NCBI GenBank assembly: GCA_014075215.1
Contig: CP046177.1
Coordinates: forward strand, 1,984,501 to 2,048,500
Reading direction: 5' to 3'
Source of the DNA: Flavobacteriaceae bacterium
GTDB lineage: Bacteria > Bacteroidota > Bacteroidia > Flavobacteriales > Flavobacteriaceae
DNA length: 64,000 bases
Positions 43,162 through 51,366 of this stretch are shown piece after piece (the first letter of the stretch is position 1; each line of letters begins with the position of its first letter). Below the pieces are notes generated by a model. The model did no database searches. It saw only the letters and a program-made list of their open reading frames with translations, and was not told the origin of the DNA. The position numbers and the translations under genes are program-made.

Positions 43162-43292
43162 TTACAACATTGTATAAGCGTAATGCGGATGAAAGTGCTA
43201 AACTTGAATAAATTGAAAATTAACAAACATATTGCTAAACCGAAAGGTAAGTGTTTCAAAACCCACACTACGCTTATACTTTCCCGTTAGTC
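43162..43292 (+). repeat. attC-like imperfect inverted repeat, site H
   Basis: The left arm is ttacaac + 4 nt (ATTG) + tataagcgtaatgcgg; the right arm inward is actaac + 7 nt (GGGAAAG) + tataagcgtagtgtgg. Plus polarity. Confidence 0.72.
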
Positions 43293-43434
43293 TTCATTGA
43301 AGGAGACCGAATTTTCAATAAAAACTGATGTAAAATTGAAGGTATTTGTATTTTGAAAACGAAATATTGACAACGAAACAAATGAAAGAAGAAAATGATT
43401 CGTAAATTTATGAATTGAAATTAAAGGAATTAAT

Positions 43435-45930
43435 ATGACAGAAATAAAAGACGGATATATAAGAGATTACATCTCTGGAGAACAAGTTAAAGCAACACCG
43501 GAAGAGGTTGATGCTGTTCAAGTATTTTCAAAAATGCTTGTTGAAGATTATGGTTATCCAAAGGAAAACATTCAAACAAGACCGCAGTTCAGAGTTAAAT
43601 CACATCCATCTGATAAAAAAGGATACCCTGTTGATATAGCAGTTTTTAGTAAGTCTGAAAAAAATGACGATAATGCTTACATTATTGTTGAATGTAAGAA
43701 AAAAACCAAAAAAGATGGTTTAGACCAATTGAAAGATTATTTAAAATTTTCTAATGCTTATCTTGGAGTTTGGTTTAATGGTGAAGAAACTTTATTTCTT
43801 CGGAAAATTGAAAAAAATGGGAAAGTTTATTTTAAAGATGACATTCCCAATATCCCAACCTATACCCAAAGATTGCAAGATATTGGGCTATTTAAAAGAA
43901 AAGACTTAAAACAAACTCATAATTTAAAATTCAAATTTGTCTCAATAAGAAATTATCTTGCTGGTAATGCTGTCGGTATAACAAGAGATGAAGAACTTGC
44001 AAGACAAATTATTAATTTGATTTTGTGTAAACTATATGATGAGAAATTCACAAAACCCGATGATATTGTTCAATTTAGGGCGGGAATGGAAGAATCAATC
44101 AAAGATGCATCCAATCGCATAAAAGCACGTTTTGAAGAAGCAAAAAATGTTTACCCTGATGTACTTGACAAAAAAGATACTATTGAGTTAGATGATAAGT
44201 CGCTTGTTTATGTGGTTGGTGAACTGCAAAACTATTCATTGATGGAAACTGAACGTGATGTTGTTGGTGATGCTTTTGAAGTATTTATCCACAGGGCATT
44301 AAAAGGAGGGCAAGGTCAGTTTTTTACGCCAAAAAATGTTGTAAAAGCGGCAATTCAAATACTTGATGTAGATGTAAATGATAAAGTTATTGACCCTGCT
44401 TGTGGTTCAGGGGGGTTCTTAATAGAAGCATTAAAATATCAATATACAAAAATTGAAAAGCGTGGAAAAGAATATAATTGGCCACAAAATGAAATTGACA
44501 ATGAGAAAAACTCAAAAGCAAGTGTAAATATTAGAGGAATTGAAAGGGACAATTTTCTAAGTAAGGTTGTTAAAGCCTATATGGTAATAATGGGAGATGG
44601 CAAAAGTGGTATTTTCTGCGAAGACTCACTTGAACCAATAAAATCTTGGCATAATAAAACACAATCAAGTATCCAATTTGGCACATTTGATATTCTTCTT
44701 GCAAATCCACCTTTTGGGGCAAATATCCCTGTGGTTGGTGAATCTAAATTAAGTCAATTCCCATTAGGTTACAAATGGAAAAAAAAGAAAGATGGAAGTT
44801 GGGAGAAAGGCAAAGTTAGAACAAGTGAAGCACCCCAAATTCTATTTATTGATAGATTTTTAGATTTATTAAAAGATGGTGGTAAAATGGGCATAATATT
44901 ACCTGACGGAGTATTGAGTAATCCTACCACTGGTTATATTATTCAACACTTATTGAATAATGCCGAATTAATTGGACTTATTGATTTGCCTATGAGTACT
45001 TTTTTACCATATACACCAACCAAGACACATTTAATATTATTGAAAAAAACATCAAAGCCAAGAAAAGACTATTCTTTCTTTATGAGTTATGCTAAAACTT
45101 GCGGACACGATAAGAGAGGACGTAAGATTTATGAAGATGAAATAGCACTCATTCCTAATCACCTAAAAGAATTAGAAAATGGAGGGTCACCATCACATCT
45201 TGGTTTTAAAATGAAATTTAGTGAAATAACCAATAATATTTTATTGCCAAAATACTACAATCCTGATATTAACTTTGAACTAAATAAATTTGTCGAAAGT
45301 GGTAAATACACAGTAAAAACAATTAAACAACTGGTTGATGAGAAAACAATAACTGTATCTCGTGGAAATGAGGTTGGTAGTGAAAATTACGGAACTGGCG
45401 ATGTGCCTTTTGTTAGAACATCAGAGGTTTCTAATTGGGAAATTGTTGCTGATTCAACACATTGTGTATCAGAAGATGTTTATCTCGAATATAAAACAAA
45501 GCAAAATATTGAAATAGAGGATATTCTTGTAGTAAATGATGGTACTTATTTGATGGGCAGAACAGCAATGGTTACAGATATGGATTTGAAAATCGTATTA
45601 CAAAGTCATTTTAGAAGAATTAAAGTTATTAATAAAAAAGCGATGTCACCATATTTACTTCTGACTATGCTTGGTTTGGAAATTGTGCAACGACAAATTG
45701 AATCAAAATCATTTAGACAAGGTACAATCTCTACTCTTGGTAGTAGATTACTTGAAGTTAGAGTACCCGTTCCAATTGACAAAAATGAACAAAAGAGAAT
45801 CATTGAAGAAGTTAAAATCATAGTTCAGAACAAAAGAGATGCAAAATACCACGCTCAGAATTATGAAATACTTGGAAAAAAAGAGAATCTAATGGGAATT
45901 AAAAATAAGGCTAAACTTGGTAATTTATAG
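43435..45930 (+). CDS. Single-chain type IIG-like RM enzyme (nuclease-methylase-specificity fusion)
   Basis: An 831-aa protein with three parts. Residues ~1-170 are an HSDR_N-like nuclease: YPVDIAVFSKSEKND then YIIVECKKKTKK supplies D-x(n)-E-x-K. Residues ~190-600 are an HsdM-like N6-adenine methylase: VIDPACGSGGFLIEALK (motif I) and DILLANPPFGANIPV (motif IV). Residues ~620-831 are one HsdS-like target-recognition domain (YGTGDVPFVRTSEVSNWEI) with a helical end. Cleavage and modification are thus in one chain, as in BcgI or type IIG enzymes. It is the only gene of its cassette (between sites H and I). Confidence 0.85.
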   Translation: MTEIKDGYIRDYISGEQVKATPEEVDAVQVFSKMLVEDYGYPKENIQTRPQFRVKSHPSDKKGYPVDIAVFSKSEKNDDNAYIIVECKKKTKKDGLDQLKDYLKFSNAYLGVWFNGEETLFLRKIEKNGKVYFKDDIPNIPTYTQRLQDIGLFKRKDLKQTHNLKFKFVSIRNYLAGNAVGITRDEELARQIINLILCKLYDEKFTKPDDIVQFRAGMEESIKDASNRIKARFEEAKNVYPDVLDKKDTIELDDKSLVYVVGELQNYSLMETERDVVGDAFEVFIHRALKGGQGQFFTPKNVVKAAIQILDVDVNDKVIDPACGSGGFLIEALKYQYTKIEKRGKEYNWPQNEIDNEKNSKASVNIRGIERDNFLSKVVKAYMVIMGDGKSGIFCEDSLEPIKSWHNKTQSSIQFGTFDILLANPPFGANIPVVGESKLSQFPLGYKWKKKKDGSWEKGKVRTSEAPQILFIDRFLDLLKDGGKMGIILPDGVLSNPTTGYIIQHLLNNAELIGLIDLPMSTFLPYTPTKTHLILLKKTSKPRKDYSFFMSYAKTCGHDKRGRKIYEDEIALIPNHLKELENGGSPSHLGFKMKFSEITNNILLPKYYNPDINFELNKFVESGKYTVKTIKQLVDEKTITVSRGNEVGSENYGTGDVPFVRTSEVSNWEIVADSTHCVSEDVYLEYKTKQNIEIEDILVVNDGTYLMGRTAMVTDMDLKIVLQSHFRRIKVINKKAMSPYLLLTMLGLEIVQRQIESKSFRQGTISTLGSRLLEVRVPVPIDKNEQKRIIEEVKIIVQNKRDAKYHAQNYEILGKKENLMGIKNKAKLGNL

Positions 45931-45949
45931 AAAAAAATAACAACGAAAG

Positions 45950-46079
45950 GCTAACAAAGGCTATACGTAATTTGGGCAACGTGCTAAATTTGAACTTAGT
46001 AGCTCTAAATAAAATTTGTAATAAATTGAAAGTTAATAGTTTCAAAACCCCAAACTACGCATAGCCGAGACCGTTAGCT
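45950..46079 (+). repeat. attC-like imperfect inverted repeat, site I
   Basis: The left arm is gctaac + 6 nt + tatacgtaatttggg; the right arm inward is gctaac + 9 nt + tatgcgtagtttggg, so the arms again differ by 3 nt. Plus polarity. Confidence 0.68.
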
Positions 46080-46122
46080 ACAATAGCCCTAAGAAAGGTT
46101 AGTGGTAATTTCCCCACCGCAC

Positions 46123-46206
46123 AAGAGGTTTTTATTTGATTTTGCCAACACACTGACAAGCACATTGCGCCTGCCCTTCGGGACATTCACAAAGAGCTTG
46201 CCTTCC
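46123..46206 (+). repeat. Second dispersed repeat family, copy 1 (with inverted 21-bp block)
   Basis: Bases 46123-46143 (starting aagaggtttttatttgat) recur exactly, inverted, at 51169-51189. The rest (gccaacacactgacaagcac ... aaagagcttgcc) resembles 53236-53312 and 56872-56935. Function unknown; probably another cassette-associated site. Confidence 0.5.
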
Positions 46207-46217
46207 AACCCTCAGAT

Positions 46218-46418
46218 TTAAGAATTTGAATTTCGTTTTCGAGTTGGGTACAATTTCTGCTTAAAATCTGTGATTTCATCTTTCAATTTCTTGTTGGCAC
46301 TATTCAATAATTCATTTTGATACTTCATGATACTTAATAGGTCATGTATGGCATTGAGGTTTTCCAGTTGAACGGAAACGATTTTTTCTAAATCAGCTTT
46401 GGTATATCTTCTGCTCAT
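46218..46418 (-). CDS. Small coiled-coil protein
   Basis: A 66-aa protein predicted to be a single long helix or coiled coil (LEKIVSVQLENLNAIHDLLS, then LLNSANKKLKDEITDFKQKL) with a basic tail. No family recognised. It is divergent from the HTH gene at 46590 and shares the 171-bp intergenic region with it. It may be a real small gene or a remnant. Confidence 0.35.
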   Translation of the reverse strand: MSRRYTKADLEKIVSVQLENLNAIHDLLSIMKYQNELLNSANKKLKDEITDFKQKLYPTRKRNSNS

Positions 46419-46434
46419 AATAATTGCTTTATGA

Positions 46435-46473
46435 CAATAATTAATTTTTACGAAAATACAATAAATTATTGTT
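46435..46473. promoter_or_regulatory. Candidate operator palindrome between divergent genes
   Basis: acaataatt (46435-46443) and aattattgt (46465-46473) are exact inverted halves 21 bp apart, placed between the coiled-coil gene and the HTH regulator gene. A site for the HTH protein is possible. Confidence 0.3.
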
Positions 46474-46589
46474 TTGTAAAATTTAAATTCGATTTAACAG
46501 CAAGAAATTTACATGAAACTACAATTAACAGGGAAAACTAAGAGTTTTAAGCTTTGTATATTTACACCAAACAGCAATTTAATTGCACA

Positions 46590-46796
46590 ATGGATAAAAT
46601 AAATTACAATCGGATAAAAGCGGTTTTGGCTGAAAAGAACGTGTCATCAAAGGAACTTTCAAAGCATCTCGAAAAAACAGAATCTACCGTTTCGAGATGG
46701 TGCACTAATGATGTCCAGCCTTCGGTTGAAGTGTTTTATCAGATAGCCTTATTCCTAAAAGTTGATATAAGAGATCTTTTCGTTTCCACAATGTAA
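46590..46796 (+). CDS. XRE-family HTH regulator (C-protein-like) of the BfiI-like RM system
   Basis: A 68-aa protein that is almost entirely an XRE helix-turn-helix (RIKAVLAEKNVSSKELSKHL, TVSRWCTNDVQPSVEVFYQI). The size fits RM control proteins or Cro-like regulators. An in-frame TTG at 46554 would add 12 residues; the ATG at 46590 is preferred. The nuclease gene begins 5 bp downstream, so it probably times nuclease expression. Confidence 0.82.
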   Translation: MDKINYNRIKAVLAEKNVSSKELSKHLEKTESTVSRWCTNDVQPSVEVFYQIALFLKVDIRDLFVSTM

Positions 46797-46801
46797 ATCT
46801 T

Positions 46802-47998
46802 ATGAGAATTCTTGTTCAACCATACGGTGCAATCACTTTAGGTGCTTTTCTTAAGGACATTCTTTCAGGAAAGCATGGTGAATTTAAAGTGTTTCAATCT
46901 TGTGTTGCTTTTGCCAAGCGATCTGGAGTTCGTCATATTCAGGGAGAAGTCAAACAATTTTTAGAAAATGATGGAAATCAAGTTCGAATAGTTGTAGGCA
47001 TTGATCATTCTGGGACGAGTGTAGAAGGTCTGGAAGGCTTATTGGATTGTTGCACAAAAGGGGAAGTTTGGATTAATCACTGTGAAGATAAGTTTGTAAC
47101 ATTTCATCCTAAAATCTACCTGTTTGAAAATGATGAAAAGGCTATATTAGTAATAGGCTCTCAAAACCTTACCGAAGGTGGTCTTTATACAAATGATGAA
47201 TCTTCCGCTGTTTACTGGCTCAATATTGGTAATAAAGCTGATGATGAATTGCTTGCTGAAATTAAATCGTACTTTGATATTTGGTGTGACCCAAAATCTG
47301 AAAACAGTAAGCAACTTGACTCTAGTTTTTTAAAAGTCTTGACAGAGAATGGTAACATTCTTCCTGAAGTGTTTTTGACCAATGGAAAACAAAGTTCAAC
47401 CAAATCCGAGCCATCGACAGATTCCATTCAGAAAGAAGCACTTTTTTCAAAATCTCAAGTTAAAAGATCTGCCCCGAGAATTTCAGTCAGTAAAGCGACT
47501 AAAGCTATAGAACTCAAATCAGAAATTCCTACATCTGATTTGTCTTCTACTGGATTTGTAATGACTTTGCAAAAAACAGATGTTGGAACAGGTCAAACAA
47601 CAAAAGGTACAAGCCGAAGGTCGCCAGAAATATTCATTCCGTTATCAGCACGAGATTTTGCGCCAGACTTTTGGAGGTGGAAAGAAAGTTTTACAGAGGA
47701 CAAAAAAAGGCCAGGAAAATTTGACCGATTAGGAGTAAAGATGCGTATAGGCGGAGAAACAGCTATTGTAAATATGATGACTTGGCCTGTTAAGCATGAT
47801 TTTAGACTAAGAAGTGAAGTACTTAGGAACGCTGGAAATATCGGTGATATTCTAAGAATTGAAAGAGTTGATGGCTCTGACGAATTTTCTTATTATGTCG
47901 AAATAATTCCTAGAGGGACAACTTCATATGATCAATATTTAGCTCTTTGTTCAAACAGTACTAGAAATTCTAAAAAAACTTGGGGATACTACAACTAA
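46802..47998 (+). CDS. BfiI/NgoFVII-like restriction endonuclease with PLD-type active site
   Basis: A 398-aa protein. The N-terminal ~190 residues form a phospholipase-D-like nuclease: VTFHPKIYLFENDEKA followed by LVIGSQNLTEGG gives the H-x-K ... G-S-x-N motif near residues 104-126, a metal-independent active site that works as a dimer in BfiI. A flexible, Ser/Lys-rich linker follows (about 195-255). The C-terminal region (FIPLSARDFAPDFWRWKESF, VKMRIGGETAIVNMMTWPVK) resembles the B3-like DNA-binding domain of BfiI and NgoFVII. BfiI recognises an asymmetric site and needs two methyltransferases, and two are encoded convergently here. Confidence 0.82.
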   Translation: MRILVQPYGAITLGAFLKDILSGKHGEFKVFQSCVAFAKRSGVRHIQGEVKQFLENDGNQVRIVVGIDHSGTSVEGLEGLLDCCTKGEVWINHCEDKFVTFHPKIYLFENDEKAILVIGSQNLTEGGLYTNDESSAVYWLNIGNKADDELLAEIKSYFDIWCDPKSENSKQLDSSFLKVLTENGNILPEVFLTNGKQSSTKSEPSTDSIQKEALFSKSQVKRSAPRISVSKATKAIELKSEIPTSDLSSTGFVMTLQKTDVGTGQTTKGTSRRSPEIFIPLSARDFAPDFWRWKESFTEDKKRPGKFDRLGVKMRIGGETAIVNMMTWPVKHDFRLRSEVLRNAGNIGDILRIERVDGSDEFSYYVEIIPRGTTSYDQYLALCSNSTRNSKKTWGYYN

Positions 47999-49614
47999 GC
48001 TTTCCTAAAGAAAAGAATAGACTCTGCTTTCCCAGCATTTTTCTTAAAAATATCTCGAGAAACTAACATATCCATAGATAGTTTTTCCTCCAAAATCAGC
48101 CCACAACTTTCACCAAGTTTAGCCAATAAATTGTCCGTTTCAATTTCAATTCTCGTATCTCCAGAATTTGTATGATTATTTCCGACAACAACAAAAGCCA
48201 TTCCCCCTTGTCGTAACAATAGTTTATATGACTCAAAGATTCTCTTCATATCAAAAAAATATTTGGAAAGCAATGGCGGTAGATTTTCGCGCCTGAAACC
48301 AACTTTGTTTTTTTGATTTAGATTGTAAATTAAATCAATCAAATCTACTATTTCTTGTGTCAGAAAACTCTTATGCTTCAAATAATACGTCCAATACGCT
48401 TCTCTGTTTGTTTTAGTTATCTCTCTGTTTCCAATCATATCATAATCCCTTTCCCTATGTCCTGACCTAGAAAGAAAGTTTAAATAATATAAACTTAACC
48501 TATCTGTATCAAGATAAGGGAGTGCAGTAGCGTATGGTGGTGAAGTTATTATGGCATCAATCTTACCGACCTGATTTTTGAAAATTTGTGCTGATTTACG
48601 GCTATCACCTTCAAACAATTGATTTTTACCAGTATTAAGACCTTGATTTTCATATAGTAGAACCAAAATTGAATTAACTGATCGATCCAACTCATCTAAA
48701 AACAACTTTGAGACATTTATTTCTGAATTTTCAGGTATATGTTTACGAACTCTTAAGTCATCATCTTTTTGCCATGATATGTTTCTTATAATATTACTCA
48801 AAGCTACCTTGAACAAGTTTTTACAGACAACTTCTTTTACCTGCTCAATTCGTGCAACAATACTGTCTAACTCAACTAAAACATCTTCGGAAAACCAATT
48901 CTTTAAATACTCTTGGTCTTCTATAGATAAGCGTAAAAACCATTTTAATTTATTGTTCTTACTAAGACCTTGATTTGAGATTTGTTGTCTTAATGTTTTA
49001 TACTGTTCTTCTAACAATTCGGGATTAACATTTAGAACATCACATTTAGTTTGTGAAATAAAAACTGATAGCGGATTTAAGTCAAGTCCAAAAGTCTGAC
49101 ACCCCATTAACATTGATTCAACTAAAGTAGTACCACTACCGCACATTGGATCCATCACCTTAGATGATTCTGATGCTCCGGAGATATTGAGTAATGATCT
49201 CACTAACTGAGGGAAAAATTTTCCTCGATATTCATGAATTCCATGCGGACCATATCGAAGATTTCTTCTGTTTATCTTAGGGACATTTCCATTAAATGGT
49301 AATAAATCTTGAAAATCTAAAGGGTATTTATCTTTCTTCAGCAAGGTGGTCGTAGCTTCTACCCTGACTTGTTTTGTAACAATATGCTCTAATTCATTAC
49401 CATTATATACTCTTTCCCAGTATGCTAAGCGATTAGCAAGTTCTTTTTGAGAAAACTTTGATTGGACTGAAAAATTAAGGCTATCTAGTTCATTTCCTTT
49501 TATTGGCAGTGGATTACTTCCTGCCAATGCTTCTAATTCTTTAAATGCAAGAACTCTCTCAAAAGGCTGAATATATGACTTAATTACACAATTTATTTGA
49601 TATAAATTTTCCAT
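47995..49614 (-). CDS. DNA amino-methyltransferase 1 of the BfiI-like system
   Basis: A 539-aa alpha- or zeta-like methyltransferase: motif I KVMDPMCGSGTTLVESMLMG near residue 155 and motif IV DAIITSPPYATALPY near residue 365, i.e. motif I before IV with a long insert. SPPY is frequent in N4-cytosine enzymes. Its stop overlaps the convergent nuclease gene's end by 4 bp. The 6-bp gap to the second methyltransferase gene indicates one transcript. It probably modifies one strand of the asymmetric site. Confidence 0.82.
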   Translation of the reverse strand: MENLYQINCVIKSYIQPFERVLAFKELEALAGSNPLPIKGNELDSLNFSVQSKFSQKELANRLAYWERVYNGNELEHIVTKQVRVEATTTLLKKDKYPLDFQDLLPFNGNVPKINRRNLRYGPHGIHEYRGKFFPQLVRSLLNISGASESSKVMDPMCGSGTTLVESMLMGCQTFGLDLNPLSVFISQTKCDVLNVNPELLEEQYKTLRQQISNQGLSKNNKLKWFLRLSIEDQEYLKNWFSEDVLVELDSIVARIEQVKEVVCKNLFKVALSNIIRNISWQKDDDLRVRKHIPENSEINVSKLFLDELDRSVNSILVLLYENQGLNTGKNQLFEGDSRKSAQIFKNQVGKIDAIITSPPYATALPYLDTDRLSLYYLNFLSRSGHRERDYDMIGNREITKTNREAYWTYYLKHKSFLTQEIVDLIDLIYNLNQKNKVGFRRENLPPLLSKYFFDMKRIFESYKLLLRQGGMAFVVVGNNHTNSGDTRIEIETDNLLAKLGESCGLILEEKLSMDMLVSRDIFKKNAGKAESILFFRKA

Positions 49615-49620
49615 TAGTAT

Positions 49621-51030
49621 TTAATTAAGTCTATTCTTTAATATTACAATATGCTCTTCTCTTATCTTTCCAATTTTAGGATTAAATGATTTGCGAGTAC
49701 TTTGAAGGGTGCGGTTTATGTTTGCTTCAACTTTATAACCTAAGCCCTTTGCAACTTCAATAAGTAACTCATCATTTTTGATCCTTTCTCCTTTCAAAGT
49801 GGAATCTCCTATAACAAAACAAGCATAGCCATTATTACGGATCATATGTGTCAACCAAGATAATATTGTATAAAGCTCTCCTCTGAAAGTATCTGCCGTA
49901 GCAGCATTTTTACCTTTCCGACTATACTTTCTATGACTTCCTATTTCATCTTGTTTAAATGTAGGTTGATCCATACCAAGCCACATCATTCTAGTTCTGT
50001 GATATAAATGATAACTATACGCATTTGGATAAGGAGGGGAGCATACAACTAAATCTACTGGAGGAATTTCTGGAGGTAGTAATATGCTAGACTGGAGGAC
50101 TTGTGCTTTATATGGAGTTATAACTTCTTCACTGAACTCCAAAGATTTTTTAATCGTATGCCTTAGTGCCCTGACAAATTGTTTGAATGTATCTCCAGGC
50201 TTCGTGTTTTTTTCTCTTCGAACATATCTCGTATCTGAATCTTGTCGAGATACGATAACTATAATTGATGAAAAAGCGGTCAAGGCTAAATCTCTAACTC
50301 TTAAATTTTCAATCCTCAAACACACCTCTTTTATATAGGATAATTCTTCTATAACATGTTGATCAAACCAGTCCTCAACTCCCTTAAATTTGTGTTTTTC
50401 TACGTAATTATAAAGTGTTTCACCAAATAAAGTGAGCGTTCCTGTTGAGAAATTCTCACTTAATCCCTCTGTGTCTTTCGCCAGATTAACTAAGATCTCA
50501 ACCTCTTCTTCATCAATAACGTGCGTCTTAGCCCTACTCATCAAACAAGCTAATGGATTTGAGTCAATCCCAATCGCGTTACATTCTAACCGCAGAGATT
50601 CAACCAAAGTTGTACCACTTCCACAAAACGGGTCGAGAATAGTGTCTCCAGTAGAAGCTAGTTCTCTAATTAGAGTTTTTGGAATCTGCGGGATGAATTT
50701 TGCAGGATATGGATGAATAGAATGTGTGAGATAGCTACTATTAGCATTATTAAAATCCCAATCCACTTTATGAAGTTGAGCTATTTTGAGACTTGCTGGA
50801 TTTGTTTTTTCATACACTTCTGCAGGTTCATTTACCAAATTAATAGAGCCTTGAGAACCATTTGCGAAATTCAAAATATCGGAAACCTGAGAATCGTTAA
50901 ATACTCTCCATCCATTTCTATTTCTATCTGGTTCTTGGATTTTGCCCTCTCTTAGCCACCTTAATATTGTGTCCTTATGTACGCCAGCTTTTTGGGCGAC
51001 TTGTTGAGTTGTATAATTTTCCACATCCAT
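49621..51030 (-). CDS. DNA amino-methyltransferase 2 with N-terminal HTH
   Basis: A 469-aa protein. Residues ~1-55 are a MerR/excisionase-type HTH (YTTQQVAQKAGVHKDTILRW, LREGKIQEPDR). The methyltransferase has motif I TILDPFCGSGTTLVESLRLE near residue 130 and motif IV VDLVVCSPPYPNAYSYHLY near residue 335. It is the first gene of the minus-strand methyltransferase pair and probably acts on the other strand of the BfiI-like site. The HTH fusion may allow autoregulation. Confidence 0.82.
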   Translation of the reverse strand: MDVENYTTQQVAQKAGVHKDTILRWLREGKIQEPDRNRNGWRVFNDSQVSDILNFANGSQGSINLVNEPAEVYEKTNPASLKIAQLHKVDWDFNNANSSYLTHSIHPYPAKFIPQIPKTLIRELASTGDTILDPFCGSGTTLVESLRLECNAIGIDSNPLACLMSRAKTHVIDEEEVEILVNLAKDTEGLSENFSTGTLTLFGETLYNYVEKHKFKGVEDWFDQHVIEELSYIKEVCLRIENLRVRDLALTAFSSIIVIVSRQDSDTRYVRREKNTKPGDTFKQFVRALRHTIKKSLEFSEEVITPYKAQVLQSSILLPPEIPPVDLVVCSPPYPNAYSYHLYHRTRMMWLGMDQPTFKQDEIGSHRKYSRKGKNAATADTFRGELYTILSWLTHMIRNNGYACFVIGDSTLKGERIKNDELLIEVAKGLGYKVEANINRTLQSTRKSFNPKIGKIREEHIVILKNRLN

Positions 51031-51090
51031 CCTTCAAGTATATGTAAGTATATGCAAATATATGTATATTTGAAAAATAAAGAAATTCTG

Positions 51091-51189
51091 CCAACGCTAT
51101 TTGCACATTACCATCCTCGTTCCTGCGGTGGCAAAGAACAAAGCCAACGCACAGATAAAAAGAATTAAAAAATCAAATAAAAACCTCTT
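51091..51189 (-). repeat. Second dispersed repeat family, copy 2 (inverted)
   Basis: Bases 51169-51189 are the exact reverse complement of 46123-46143; gccaacgc appears at both 51091 and 51143. With copy 1 it brackets the whole BfiI-like system as a 5-kb unit flanked by inverted repeats. Confidence 0.5.
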
Positions 51190-51263
51190 CTCCCCTCGCT
51201 TGGGAATAGGGAAAAAGAAAATAAATAGTAAAAAGAAACGGCAATGCTAATCGGGCTACAGTA

Positions 51264-51329
51264 GCTAACAAGGTGTATAGGTCATAGCCTCCCTTCGGTC
51301 AGCAACACCCCATACACAGATCGTTAGGC
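51264..51329 (+). repeat. Short attC-like site J
   Basis: 66 bp only: gctaacaaggtgtatagg ... ccatacacagatcgttaggc. It keeps both tips (GCTAAC and GTTAGGC, the latter a full GTTRRRY match) but has a short centre with a cctcccttcggtcagc loop, close in size to classical short attC sites. Confidence 0.6.
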
Positions 51330-51366
51330 ACAAGCAAAACCAAACCAACAAACATTTGAACAAAAT

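Larger units (their letters stand above)
51031..51366. other. Intergenic region with repeat copy 2 and attC-like site J
   Basis: No coding sequence supported. It contains the inverted repeat block at 51091-51189 and site J. A short direct repeat of atatgtaagtatatgcaaatat type lies just before the methyltransferase start (51040-51070). Confidence 0.4.
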
